DNA of 64,000 nucleotides, from assembly GCA_029891385.1 (NCBI GenBank), contig CM057227.1, positions 59,087,567 through 59,151,566 on the forward strand. The letters run 5' to 3'. Below the pieces are notes generated by a model that saw only the letters and a program-made list of their open reading frames with translations, made no database searches and was not told the origin of the DNA. Positions 12,361-25,300 of the stretch are shown here, in pieces; positions within the stretch are counted from its first letter, which is position 1, and each line of letters opens with the position of its first letter. This stretch comes from Erythroxylum novogranatense. Lineage: Eukaryota; Streptophyta; Magnoliopsida; Malpighiales; Erythroxylaceae. A program made the position numbers and the translations under genes.

Positions 12361-12396
12361 TGCTTGAAGATAAGCAAAAGTTTAAGTGTGGAGATG
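12361..12396 (+). other. Polypurine tract and 3' LTR start of the Tat-like element
   Basis: GCTTGAAGATAAGCAAAAG followed by AAGTGTGGAGA and TGTTGATAGG. In plant Tat/Ogre retrotransposons the end of the internal region has the same wording (GACAAGCAAAAG...AAGTGTGGGGA) before the LTR TG. The likely LTR start is 12395. Confidence 0.55.
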
Positions 12397-13789
12397 TTGA
12401 TAGGTGTAAATTATACTATATTTTCCTAGGTGTTTTGGTGTGTTCTAGGTGTTTGTTAGATGATTATCATATGTATAGGTTTAGAATTTTGTTATTGTCA
12501 GTGTTTGTTTATATTTTGAGTGTTTATGTGGTTTAGAGCATGATTTCAATCTTTATTTTATGTTTCTTGAGGTATTTAATATGTTTGTAAGTGATGGAAT
12601 TTAGATAATTGAACATTAAGAAAAATAGGCGTGTTTGGGATTGTATGGACAAGGTCACGATCATGACTCCCCTGTCATAATTGTGACAAAGAAGAATTTT
12701 CCAAGGTCACGATCGTGATAGAGACATCTCAAAGTGATTTTTTTCATTTGTTTTAGTCAAGGGCATTTTTAGAATCAAGAAAGGTGGAAAAATCCTAGTT
12801 ACACCCCCAAGACCCTAGTACACTATTAAAAGATGAAAAACAACAAAAAAAATGCAATAGCCAACACTAAAAAGTGGATCAAACAAGGGAGATTAAGAGG
12901 AACGTTCAAAAATTCTAACTTTCCGTATCAACACCTAAATAGATTTTTTCTTCTTTTCCTCTTATTATTTCATTAATCTTGATGTGTAAACTAAATTCCA
13001 AGATGTTTAACATGATCATGAGATTCTTAATTTCTTATTAGGATTTATTCTAGAATTATTTTGTAATTTTGATTATTATTGTTTTCAATACATATTATGG
13101 TGTTTATGATAATTGTGCATGCTTATACTTGACAATAAATCAAGAGAGTGATTCAAAAGTAATAAGATTAGATTATTCAATGAAAGTTGGTAGCCTAATA
13201 GTTCTACAATTACTAAATTAACAATCATTCAAAGAGAGATTTTGTGTGAGAAATTAATTATCAAAAAGGTAACTTCAGATCCAATTGAATAAGTTAGCAA
13301 TAGGTTTGTGAATTGAGAAATTGCAAATCTGGAACTTTCTAATTCAATTAGGGTTAATTGATTAGGTCTTGAGAGAGAGAAATCAATACCTTAAGAAATC
13401 TAGGATCAAACACATAATTAAATCAACAATAGTTAAAGAAACAAAAGAAGGAAAGAATAAGTCCTAAGTATTCCATTTTGATCTACCCAAAAATTAATTA
13501 GCAACTCACTACTTTGTGATTATTTTCTTTGTTTTATTATTTGTTTCAATTATTGCTTTTTTACTTTTAATAAATTCACATTAAAACTTGTTCAACAAAG
13601 ACACATTTAGGAATGGTCCTTAGTTTTACAAAAAGAATGGACTATTTTGAGCAATCCTCCTCTAATCCTAATGGAAGAGTGATTATAGCTTTTTGATCCT
13701 ACACAATTTAAGCTCATTAGTTGTTATTCTGATCAATATATACAATGTGAGATATTGATGATTCAAGTAGGTAGGAAGCTAGCTATTAT

Positions 13790-14330
13790 TATAGTGTATT
13801 GAGGAAAAAGGGAATATCGATATAGAAAATTATGGAATGAGTTGTATGCACTTGCACCTAGGATTCAAAACTCCCTAGTTAGCAACAAAAGATTACAAAT
13901 CTAGATAGAAAACAACATACTCATTCCAAAGCTAGATACCATGTGATAATTGACCTAAATTTTAGGCTGGGACTGATGGATCTCAGGTTCACAAGGGCTC
14001 TTCACACTTGGTGTAACAAACAAATTGGGGATAAGTTTATGAGAAGGAAACTGCACATATGACTTGTAAATGATTTATGGCTTAATGAATTTCTGCATAG
14101 TTATTCTCACATAGAAAATTTTTTGACATCTGGTCACTCTATGATAAATTTTATGATTGATCAAGGGCACAAAAAGAGAAAACTCCCTTCATATTCTTCA
14201 ATTCCATACTAAAACACCCTCTTTTGAATCAAACAATTGGCCAAGTATTAAACCCTATTGATAGTGGGATTAATTCTCAAAGGTTGATAAAGCTCTTAAA
14301 AGGTATCAAAGAGGAGTGTAAATTATTACA
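13790..14330 (+). pseudogene. LINE (L1-type) endonuclease/ORF2 relic
   Basis: Conceptual pieces match the region after the endonuclease core of plant L1-type LINEs: RKLWNELYALAPRIQNSLV near 13825-13880, then DLRFTRALHTWCNKQIGDKF and LVNDLWLNEF at about 13978-14090. Further on is KALKRYQRGV (about 14290). The pieces are separated by stops and frameshifts. No poly(A) tail or target duplication was located. Confidence 0.55.
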
Positions 14331-14399
14331 AAGAAACAATAGATATCCCAATTTTAACTTCATTACGAACTAAAGAATGAACAAAGTTCTATAAATGTT

Positions 14400-15159
14400 G
14401 TTGGCCTACTAAACAAACTTAAACCATGATAACTTTTAATGATCATGTGATAATTCTTTGCATAATTGTGTTGCAAAATCTTTAGGTTAAATTAGTGTAT
14501 CTTGCTTTTCTTATTCTAAGTTTAATGGTGTTAGATTGACGGAATTGATGATTGTGTACAATTTCACATATTTGGATCAAATTGTAGTATAGGAACTTGT
14601 ATATACTTTTCACCATCATTTCCTTTAAATATTTGAGACAATGAAAACAAGTTGTAAGCGTTAGAAAATTAATTGTGATTAAATTACAAATACATGAAAA
14701 AAAAGATTTTTAACAATTTTCTCAATCGAATCTCTTTAATGTAATAACTTGAAAATACAAATTATAAATAAAATGGTTGACACATACATGAAATGAAACC
14801 ATAAAAGACTCCCCGAACACTCTCAAAACATCATGAAATTACCAAACCAGCTTAGATATTACTTCGCGTGCACATCCATCTCCACCCTTACTATCATTGT
14901 GTAAGTGAGTTCCTCTTTTTGTAGCTTTGGGCTTTTCAAGTTCCTCTTTCTCTAACTTTGGGTTTTCTTTCCCTCTAAAATTGAAGGAATTGTACAACCT
15001 TTGTTATCTTCTTTACTGTCATCAAGTTACACAATCACAATGCTTGTATTTTATAGGAATATTAGAGAAAAGAAAGGACCCTCTTGCACAATGCACACAC
15101 ACCGTTACTCTATCTTTCAACGATCCAACTATTACTCTTATCTTCAAGGTTGTTCCTAT
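14400..15159. other. Unassigned AT-rich DNA
   Basis: No protein family, repeat or RNA gene was recognised. The 80-codon open frame at 14927-15169 has no family resemblance and low complexity, so it is not called as a gene. Confidence 0.4.
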
Positions 15160-18100
15160 CATTTTATAGGCCTTGGGTGAAAAAAAGGCCTTAATAAATT
15201 GACAATATACTTAAGTTTACATGTTTGTATGAAACATAAATTACTCAATTTATAAGTCTACATACTCAACTAAATATTAAATGATCATAACATTAGCTAA
15301 TAATATCTTACAAATATCATTAACAATAAAATAACTAAAAATAGTAACGGTCACAACAAAATAAAAATAGTAGTAATCAAACAATAATATTAGATTGCAA
15401 AACATTAAGAAAATTAAACTAACAAATACACAGAGGATCATAATTTATGAAAACAATTTCTCCGTGTATTTCTAATGCAAAATCATTAATAATATTATCA
15501 AGATCAATATTGTCCAACATATCCTTCTCAATATATAACATAGCTAAACCATTCAACCTTTCTTGTGACATTAATGACCTTAAATAGGTTTTCAATACTT
15601 TTAACTTTGAAAAACTTCTCTCAACTAATGCTATAGTCACCGATATAATCAATAGAATTCGATAAACAATTGAAACATTTAGATAACAATCTGCAGCTTT
15701 AAAAAATTCTAAAATTTCAACTAATGACATCAACTCATTTGGCAAAGTCATTTGCAATGCTTTTAATTAAAAAAAGATCATCTAAATTCGCATCTGACAC
15801 ATTATCATGAGAAAAAAGTTGTCATAAAATTAGTGCAACATTCTCTTAATTCTTTATCATCCAATGACCTCAACTTCCTTGAATCAAATAAGAATCCAAA
15901 AATATTATCAAATGTCATTAATTGTTCAAATCTATTCTTTAACGAAGTGATTGCCATATCCACAACAACTAGAAAGTAATTAACTCTAAAAGAATCCTCA
16001 GTTGATTGTATTTCTCCATTATGGTTAATTTCATCAAATTGTCTTTTCCTAATAATACAACGTCTAGTTAGAAATGTAGGCTCTATATTTATCTCAAGCG
16101 TAAGACTTTTGGCAATACTCATACTAGAGCTAAACCCTTTATCTCTATATTTTTCAAAAAATACCATCACACTTTCTAATTGCTTTATTATAGCATTAAT
16201 GCACATAGATTTAGATTGCAACTTTTTACTCACCATGTTAACAACGAATGAAATATCATACCAAATAACCATACCAAGTAAAAACTCAAAACTCTCAAGT
16301 GCACTAACCAAGTTTTATGCTTCACTCTTTGACTTGGCATCATCACAAGATCTAGATAATTCCATCAAATCTAATCTTATTTGAGGATCTTGAAATCTAA
16401 TAGCTTTAACATTTTTTATTTGACTCTCCCAGCAAGTGTTGGACAGTGATTTCATAGTTAAGCCTAAAACATTATCAAACAAAATCTTCCACCTTTTAGG
16501 AGAACTTGAAAATAATGCATATATACATTACACAACTCCAAAAATGAAACAGTTTTAACACAAGAATGTGTCATATCACTAACAGTAAGATTAATATTAT
16601 GCCAAGCACATGGCATATATAATGCTCTTGGATTTATTTCAAGTAATCGCTTTTGAACCCCTTAGTGTTTTCCCTTCATATTATAACCATTGTCATAACC
16701 TTGACCCCTTACATTATAAACATTAAGATCAAGAGAATTAAATACATTCAATAATTCATTGAAAAGTCTCAATCCAGATGTGTCATCTACCTTTAAGAAC
16801 TCTAAAAAGTACTCCTCTATTTTTATTTTTTTATTTGACATATTCACACATCGTACTAACAAACTCATTTGTCCTTGATGACTCAAATCTGGGTTACAAT
16901 CAAGAATAATAGAAAAGTATTTTGCCTCTTTAATGATCCCTATAATAAAACTTTTAACGCTATGGGACAACAGAGAAATCAACTCATTTTGAATTTTGTG
17001 ACCAAGATAATGATGATCAATCCTAAAAAATTACTATTACCATCTTAGTAAAGTTTCCCATTGGATCCTCGAAAAGCTAAATTATATCTAACAAGATATT
17101 TCACAACAGAAACTATTCTTATCAAAATTTGTCTCTAACATCCTTTCCCCTTTGCAATTTTTTGTTGAAAATCTTTATCAACTATTTGATTTTTGCTCAA
17201 TCTTACTCTTAATTCATTCTAGGGTCTAATATTAATCATATGCTCAATGCAATTCTCATGCTATTTGAGTCTCTCACTAAGATGCTTTCAATCTCTAAAT
17301 CCGTCATTTACTAATCTACTTTGTTTATTAGTATATTTGAACAACTTACAACAAAAACAATATACTTTATCTACATGCTTAGAATAAACCAACCATTTTC
17401 TATCACTAATCTCTCCATTACTCAAATTTCTATAATAATAAGAATATGAAAAATGATGAGAGGTATTGTCTAAAGGAAACATAAGATTAAGTTCTCTTAT
17501 AGGCCCTTTTTTAACTAAAATATTCCTTGCCTTATTATCAAGATTATCCCAATTTCTAAGATCATAAATGTCCAATATAGGGCTTACTTGCTCATCTGCC
17601 TTTAAATTTTCTGAAGTGGCTGCATTTGGTACATGATCATGCTCACTTAGATTTCTAATATCCTCATAAATATGAATCTCATGACTTAAGTTTTCTTTAT
17701 GTTGTTCAAAACTACCTTCACCTAATTCCTCGAGACTTTCACTAGAGGAGCCTACTCTTTTAATAAATTCATTAATTGCTCCTTTTAGGGATTCTATTAA
17801 CTGTGCTACTTGTTTTCTTTTTTTTTTTTTCCTTTTTTAACTTCCAAACAAATGCTTTTTAGGCAACATAACATAAATCAATTATAACACAGTTAGACTA
17901 AAAAAAGAACAAAAGCACCTGTATGAAACTGGAAGAAGTATACAGGCAAAACCAAACTCCAATAACTTCACAATATATCACAAAAATATACATAAATGGC
18001 ATTATATCTATGATAAAGGGAAAATAAATAGCAAAATTTAATATCTAATATTAAAATAAAATAAAAACAAAGAGCAAATTTTAATGATAGAGACACACTA

Positions 18101-19018
18101 ATTTCTAAAATACAAGAAATTAATATACTTAGGAAAAAATATAGTAATACTATTCTAAGTTATTAAATATTCTAAGTTTCCCAAGTTAAATATTATCCTA
18201 TTCTATAAGTGTGAAAATGATTAACTATTATTTTATTTTATTATGACATGTTTAATAGAATCATATGTATTTTTATAATAAAGGAAACCATTTATATAGT
18301 CTTTAAATTGAGTAACTTAAATTATTTGATTTAGTCATATTATCACTAAACCTAAGTTAACTCTACAAGAATACAAATCCAACAATTATTACATTACTTG
18401 TGGCAAAGTATAATGAAAATTACAATTATAAAAATTAAATTATTTATTAATATTGAATTATTATAAATAATAAGTACTCTAAAAATAAAAAAGATACAAA
18501 ATAAATACAATATCATTTAATATAAATGTTATGATTTAAAATGCTAATATAATGTCCACGTTAATGACAAATTAAAATTAATTATAACATATTCAGATAT
18601 TTAATAAGTTAAAATACATTAAAAATAAAAACTTTACTTTTAAATTATACTCGAACTCGGAAGATGCAGAATCATGAATTTTTTTGCTAATTTTTGAGTT
18701 GGAGTACCTTAAATACATATATTGATGAACATAAAGAAATTAGAAGGATAAAATCTAACCTAAATACTTCAAAACTATTTATAATTAACAAGTTAACGTT
18801 AACTTTTACTTCAAAACTATTTATAATTAACTTATTAAATATGGAACATGGAAGTTGCTACGTCCATCTCCTTTTTCAATGCTAATAACGTTGTAAAATG
18901 GAAGCCTTTATTACTTACCAATTCTCTACTTTCAATGCTTAAGACCCTTTTTAAAGGTCCCCTTTTATGGTGGGCCTTGCGCAGGTGCCCTACTTGCCCC
19001 TGCCTAGGGCCAGCTCTG
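15160..19018 (-). mobile_element. hAT element of the TTF/ZMYM transposase type, defective
   Basis: Holds the broken transposase at 15419-17869. On the right it ends at 19018 with CAGAGCTGGCCCTAGGC (minus strand), a typical hAT-type CAGnGC...GGCCC terminus. A partial left counterpart, AGGCCTTGGGTG, lies near 15168-15179, but its outer bases are not clear, so the left border is approximate. The right terminus occurs a second time at 19774 because the right-end sequence is tandemly duplicated. The 8-bp target duplication could not be fixed. Confidence 0.65.
15419..17869 (-). pseudogene. TTF-type zinc finger (ZMYM1-like) hAT transposase, several frame breaks
   Basis: A domesticated-looking family of hAT transposases with TTF finger, DUF4371 and HAT dimerisation domains. 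Order on the minus strand: start ATG at 17869 (MLPKKHLFGS, then a stop), a Lys/Arg-rich segment and INEFIKRVGSSSESLEEL. The TTF finger follows: DLRNWDNLDNKARNILVKKGP and VDKVYCFCCKLFKYTN (17575-17288). DUF4371 is at 16982-16662 ([20 protein letters not shown] and [17 protein letters not shown]). The middle is at 16311-15805. The HAT C-terminus is at 15757-15419 (ALVERSFSKLKVLKTYLRS). At least three frame changes or stops separate these parts, so no intact protein is made. Confidence 0.88.
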
Positions 19019-19774
19019 ATAGAATGATTATATGTATTTTTATAATAAAGGAAACCATTTATGTATTCTTTGAATTAAGTAACTTAAATTATTTAATTTA
19101 GTCATATTATCACTAAACTTAATTGAACTCTACAGAACACAAATCCAACAATTATTACATTACTTGTGGTAAAGTATAATGAAAATTATAGTTACAAAAT
19201 TAAATTATTTATTAATATTGAATTATTATAAATAATAAGTAATCTAAAAAAAAAAGAAGATACAAAATAAATACAATATCATTAAATATAAATGTTATGG
19301 TTTAAAATGCTAATATAATGTCCATGTTAATGACAAATTACAAATTAATTATAAAATATTCAAATATTTAATAAGCTAAAAATACATTAAAATTAGAAAC
19401 TTTACTTTTAAATTATACTCAAAACTCGATTTACGAATCATGATTTTTTTTGCTATTTTTGAGTTGAAGTACCTTAAATACATATATTGATGAAAATAAA
19501 AAATTAGAAGATAAAAATATGACCTAAATACTTCAAAACTATTTATAATTAACAAGTTAACATTAACTTTCAAAGTTAACGTTAACATATTAAATATGGA
19601 ACATGGAAATTGCTACGCCTATCTCCTTTTTCAATGCTAAGAATGTTGTAAAATGGAAGCCTTTATTACTCACCAACATTCTCTACATTCAGTGCTTAAG
19701 ACCCTTTTTAAGGGCCCCTTTTATGGTGAGCCCTGGGCAAGTGCCCTGCCTGCCCTTGCCCAAGGCTAGCTCTG
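18248..19774. repeat. Tandem duplication of the hAT right end (about 760 bp x 2)
   Basis: 18248-19018 and 19019-19774 are near-identical direct copies. Each starts ATAGAAT...ATATGTATTTTTAT and runs through the same AT-rich sequence. Each ends in the GC-rich TIR (GCCTAGGGCCAGCTCTG and GCCCAAGGCTAGCTCTG). Both copies also contain the AACAAGTTAACGTTAAC-type repeat. The two TIRs lie in the same orientation. Confidence 0.85.
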
Positions 19775-21439
19775 CTTATCTTATAGCGACCCAAGTGAAT
19801 GTGTGCTTGTGGTTGATACTTCTCATAGTTTCAATTTACTTATCATATCAAAACGACATCTAATTTTTTATTTGCAAATTTTAGTCAAAATATCCCCATT
19901 ACATCATTTTAGTTGCAAAAACTGGCATAAGACATCAATTAGGAAATCTATGTGTACGTTTTCCACTACTTGGCAAAAGAATATGTGATCATGGAAATGA
20001 AAAAATAAATATTTTTTTTCTTAATTTAATTCCTAGGAGGATCCTTAAGATCTTTCTTATTGATTTCTCAGCTATCTGTGACTAATTTTTCTGCAGGGTT
20101 TTGAAAAGGTAACTTCATTGCCTATTGATGATTATGTATCCTCATTTGGTTTATCCAACTTCATTATCTCCTAGTTTAAACCTTTCATTGTGCCTCATCT
20201 AAGAGGACATTGATTCATTAGTACTATTGAAGTCACCTATAGTTGTTGAGTTTTGTAAAACAATGTTATGTTCTTACCAATTTCATAAGCATACAAATTT
20301 CTTACATAGATGAATTTGACTTTATGAATTCTTATATTTTCTCGGAAATCCTTATGGAAAAAATAACCTTACAACAATATAATTTTAATCTAACTTCCTA
20401 CAATATGTTGAGTATTTTATCTCTTCACATTGGTTAGAGACTTCAAACTTATAATTAAGGATGATTATGGTTCTCCTTTAATTAAATATGAAGTTTAAAC
20501 ATAAAAATTATTAAACAAAATAAACTCAAGTTAAACTTACGTACCGGAAATGTGATTGTAAACTAGCAAGCTATTACCTGATTTAACAATTGAGTACTTT
20601 AAAAAAATGGTACACAAAAAGCAAGACTTTAGAGCTTGGACATTTCTTGGAAAATATACAGAGTTACTTACTTCAAAAATTGTTGCTATTCTTCTAATAC
20701 TTTGAGAATTCTCTTTGGCATTAAATAAAAGATCTTACTTATGAGCTTTATGGAGTTTTAAACTCTTCTTGCTATGACTTCCCCAGATAAACTTATTTAA
20801 TATCAACTTGAGGTTTTCTTTTGTGGAAAAAATTCTCCTCCTTTTCACATTGGAATTGCATGCTTGTTTTACTAATATATTTGAAGTTAAATGTCTCATG
20901 ATGATTTGCCTGATTTATGCATAAAGGCATTTTTACATTATCATCTATATTCATATCATGAATTGATGTGTAAACATGAAAACTAAAGTTGTGATTGTTC
21001 TATGGTTATACATAAACATTGCTTGGTTAACTTATACATAAATTAAAATGTACTTCATCATATACATGAATATCAATTGATAGGTACAAAGGAAATCATT
21101 TATTGTTATTGTTGTATGTATATGCATCGACATGATCTCCTCAATTAGCTAATTAATAATTTGTACACTACTTGAATTATTGGTATGGAGAATAAGCTCT
21201 TTCATTCATTAATAGATTGTTTCACAAAAAAATTTATTCTAAATATAATTCTCTTTGGTTATTTGCTTTGCTTATTGTCATTTTTTCTCATTTTTGTTCT
21301 CATTACCTGGTTAAACTTGTTCTCCAGATTGTGTAATGTTTATGATTATCTTATTTAATTATTTCAAATATACGAGCATAATCCTTAAATAATACAAGAT
21401 AATGTAATAAAAAGCTCCAATCCGGTACCGTACAATATA
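19775..21439. other. Unassigned AT-rich DNA between two hAT relics
   Basis: No reading frame with family resemblance was found. Some of the sequence may be the 5' flank or intron of the BED-type hAT relic that begins near 21440, whose left terminus was not recognised. Confidence 0.35.
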
Positions 21440-22340
21440 CCAAGTGAAGGAATAAGTTAGTCTAAAGGAATCAATTCTTTGATGGTAAGAAGTGATGCTT
21501 GGAATTACTTCATTAAGAGTATCATGTGATGAAGTTAATAAGTTCGAGTGTGAGTATTGCCATAAGATGTTGATTAGGGGTTCTAAAAGTGGAATATCTC
21601 ATTTAAAAAGAAACATTGACTCTTGAAATAGGAAGAAGATGGTATGAAGAGGTCAAATTTTTTTTAGCACTAACTTAATGAAAAGAAAGAGTGAAATGAC
21701 TGCCAGAAGTTATAATTTTCTTAGATCCAAACATTTGCTAGTGAAGATGATTGTAGAGAATGAATGTTTGCTCTCTATTGTCAATAACTAAAACATGAAA
21801 TGTTTATCACCTTACTTCAACTGACTTTCAAGATTCTAACTTGTAATACTATGAAGAAAGATCTCTTTAAGATTTATGAAGAATAAAAGAATTTGACATT
21901 GAAGACATTAATAATGAGTTGTCACATCAAATATGTGGGCAACTGATAACTAAAAGAAAGGTTATATGACGGTGATGACATATTACATGAACAACGACTA
22001 GACTTTATGCAATTTATTCCTTAGGTAAATAATATTTTTTAAATGGTTGGTCTATTTACATTCTAAAGTCGAATATAAGTGTAAGATTAATAATTATATT
22101 GATCAATTGTTTCATGGATTAAAAAATCAACAAAAACTCTCATCCATAATTTTGGATAATTGTAACATAAATGATGCCATGATAAAAAATAAAAGCGAAG
22201 ACCAAGTTGTGCATTAGAGCTTGTTGATGGATAATAGATGATTCCATGTACAATCTTTTACGCATATTATAAATTTGATAGTGAAGAATGAGTTGGAGAT
22301 TATAAAGGAAAGGATAGAGGGAATCTATAATAATGTAATA

Positions 22341-25300
22341 TGTTGGACCCCGATCTTTGAGTGGAATTTAGAAATATTAAATGAACTTGAATGAGTCTGT
22401 TAGTATATGTATTGTGTTAAAGATGTATTTATGGTTAAAGGAAATTGATGAGAAATAAGTGATTGGTTTTGATGAATTTGAAATTTGAGTAGAGTTGTAT
22501 GAGTTATGAAAGTTAAAGTGAATGAGTTGATTGAAACAGAGTTAAAAAGCATGAAATAAATAGTGAAAGTGTGAGAATTTGAAGAATTAAGAAAGTTAAC
22601 GTTTTGGGGATAGAGAGTTGACTTTTTGATTTAGACAGAATTTGAGAAAATGATCTTCATGAAACTTATAGCTTATGTTGCAAGCTTTCTGTCGTCATAA
22701 GGTATGATATTTTTTGATATCGGAATTGAAATTTATGATTTTCTAAAGTTAAGTTTATTTTACTTTGTCTTTGAAAATGCTCTTAATTATAGAATTGTAT
22801 ATGTTGTGCTTTGAGGCGAATTCTAGATTGATATATTTTGAATTGAGTTAAGTGGTCTTCATGAAAGTCATAGAAGATTTTTCTAGCTTTTCAATGAGGT
22901 ATCATATGTTAATTGTGGATGTGAGAATTGGACGAAATGAATTTATGAAATTTGGATGTGGTATAGGACGACACACTATTTTGGCAGAAACTTTGACTGA
23001 AGAATTGACTTACTTAAAGTTTGAAATTGTTTTCAAGTTCTTCATGAAAGTTTTAGATTTTGTTTTTATCTTTCCATTAATGTGAAGTATGCAATTTTTG
23101 GACCAGGAAATATGAAGTTATGATTTTTGCAAGTTTCTGTTACTGTTTTAGCATGATTATTAGAGGACAGAACCTTTGATTGGAAATTTGACTTCCTTAT
23201 AGGCCAAATTGATTTTTCTGTCCTTCATATAAGTTATAGGTGGCTTTCTGATCTTTGCATTGATATAAAATATAACTTGTTTGGACTTTTGAGTTGAAAG
23301 ATAGAAATTTTTAAAGTTGAGTCTTTGTTTAGGGATTGATTATTTGGACAGAATGTTTGATTGGATTTTTGACCTCTTTAGAGACGAAATTGATTTTCGA
23401 GTTTTTCATGGAAGTTTTAGAGCTTCCTTGGAGCTTTCTATTGATACCAAATTTGTCAAATTTAGAGTTTTGTACCAAGAGTTATGAATTTTGGAAATTT
23501 TGGTTATATATATATATATCTATATATAAGAAAAATCCTTTTGTTTTTGCTATTCTCCTCCCCTAATCCGACCCTTGTTCAATCTTTTGTTTATAACTTT
23601 TCCGTCTGACATCCGATTGATTTAGTTTTCAATGCGTTGGATTCCTAAGACAATTATCTTCATCAGAATGGGAAAATTTATAATTTTTGAGATTAAATTG
23701 AAAGAGATTGATTTAATCAAAGTGAGTTAGATATTTTTTTGAACATGATTCAGTATTTTGAGAAATTTTTATCTGTGGAGATTCAATTGAGTTGGTTCTT
23801 GTGGAAAATTAAAATAGAGACATGGGGCTACAAGTCTTATGAAGGAATTGAATTTCAATTTAGCCTCTAAGACTTCCAATTTCTGAATGGAAGTTGGGTT
23901 TAGTGTGCAGTCTTGGACTAGAAAACAATCTGAAAGTATTTTGGCCATAACTTTTGTTCTAGTAATCCAAATAAAGTGATTCTTGATTTGGATTAAACTA
24001 GAAAGATAAGGATGCAATTTTTCTGAAGGAAGTGACTATTAATTCAGTCTCTAAGAATGTCAATTTTCTGATGGAATTAAAGTGCTGGAAAATATTTTAG
24101 CATAATGATAGTCCGAAATTTTTGGACTATAACTTTTGTAGTAGTGCACCAAATTAAATTATTTTGGTGGAGTTATGAAATTAAGACAATGAGGAACATT
24201 TCTCTAGAATGAAGTTTTGAAAAATTCCTTCAATTTGATGGTGAGAAAAATGTCCTAAAGTAAGCATGAATTGAAATAAAGTTCAGGGGCAATTTTGGAA
24301 GATCACTTAAAGAGTTAAAGTTTTAGGCTTATATGGAAGGGTAATATGGTCATTTAGCATTCATTAAAGACAAGAGACAATGTGGCTGTCGTTTTTATGA
24401 GTAGAAGCACGACTTTGGACTAAAGAAAGAAAGAAAGAACAAGAGAAAGAAGAGAGAAGAGAAGGTGCTTCGGTGGAGAAGGGAGGAAGAAAAAAGAAAT
24501 AGCTAGGGTTCTGATTTTCATGGCTTTAAGCATGATTTTTCGTAGATTCAAGGAGAAAAAGAAGGAAGATGATGAAAGTTTCCTTCCAAGCTAAGAAAAA
24601 ATCCGAAATTGGAGAAGATGAAGATAAGAGATGCATTTTGATATTTGAGTTTTTCATGAATTTTTGGGTTAGATAGCTTGGAAATAGTATGGGTTTGTGT
24701 TTTCCATGTTCAATTTTGGTGATTGCTTAGTATTATTGGTTCATTTTTGGATGATTAATTAATTAGGGTTTATGTTATTGAATTAGGAAAAATTAAGGAA
24801 AGGCTTTGGAGAATTGATGCTTGAGATAAGTTTCAAGCATGGAATTGAGGTGGGTAATATGCTTATATTTTGAATTATAAGCTAATTATGTGATTTTGAA
24901 AAATCAAGAAGCAAATGTTTTCAAATTATTGTTTATGTTAACGTTTGAAAATTATGATTTTCGAATGATTAAATTCAATGCTTTTGGAATGATTTTAAGA
25001 AATTGAAATAATTATGGAATTCATTATTATTCAAATGTTTTGAATAATTTGAGAAAGTAATGATTTCATTGCTTGAATGAATGAGAATTTATTTGATTTA
25101 TGATTTTGATGAATTGCAAAATTGTTGCATTCTTTGTGATTGATTGATTGAAAAATGGTTATGTAAATTATGATTTTAAGAAATTGCTATGATTTGTGCA
25201 TTCTTTATTTTTGGATGAATTAAGATTTTGATATGTGAAATATGTGTCACATTATGCTTGATTATGACATGACATGAAAATTTGAGATTTCGAAGTGTGC

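Larger units (their letters stand above)
9770..13640 (+). mobile_element. Degraded Tat/Ogre-like Ty3-gypsy element
   Basis: Three blocks support this. About 9770-10345 resembles the 3' part of an LTR, with an AT-rich body ending in a CTTGTATACTTGCGGG-type block. 10535-10980 codes a plant transposon/gag-like protein. 12361-12394 holds the GCTTGAAGATAAGCAAAAG and AAGTGTGGAGA block that in many plant Tat elements directly precedes the 3' LTR. The 3' LTR then starts near 12395 and runs to about 13640. Both LTR parts share the section with long AT-rich runs and AATTAGGG-type stretches. The left border and the PBS are not clear. Confidence 0.5.

Noticed and set aside
14927..15169. 80-codon open frame
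   Set aside because: No recognisable domain, and it abuts the presumed left end of the hAT element.
23503..23528. TATATATA-type run as a promoter
   Set aside because: A simple AT microsatellite within LTR G with no leader-like sequence after it.
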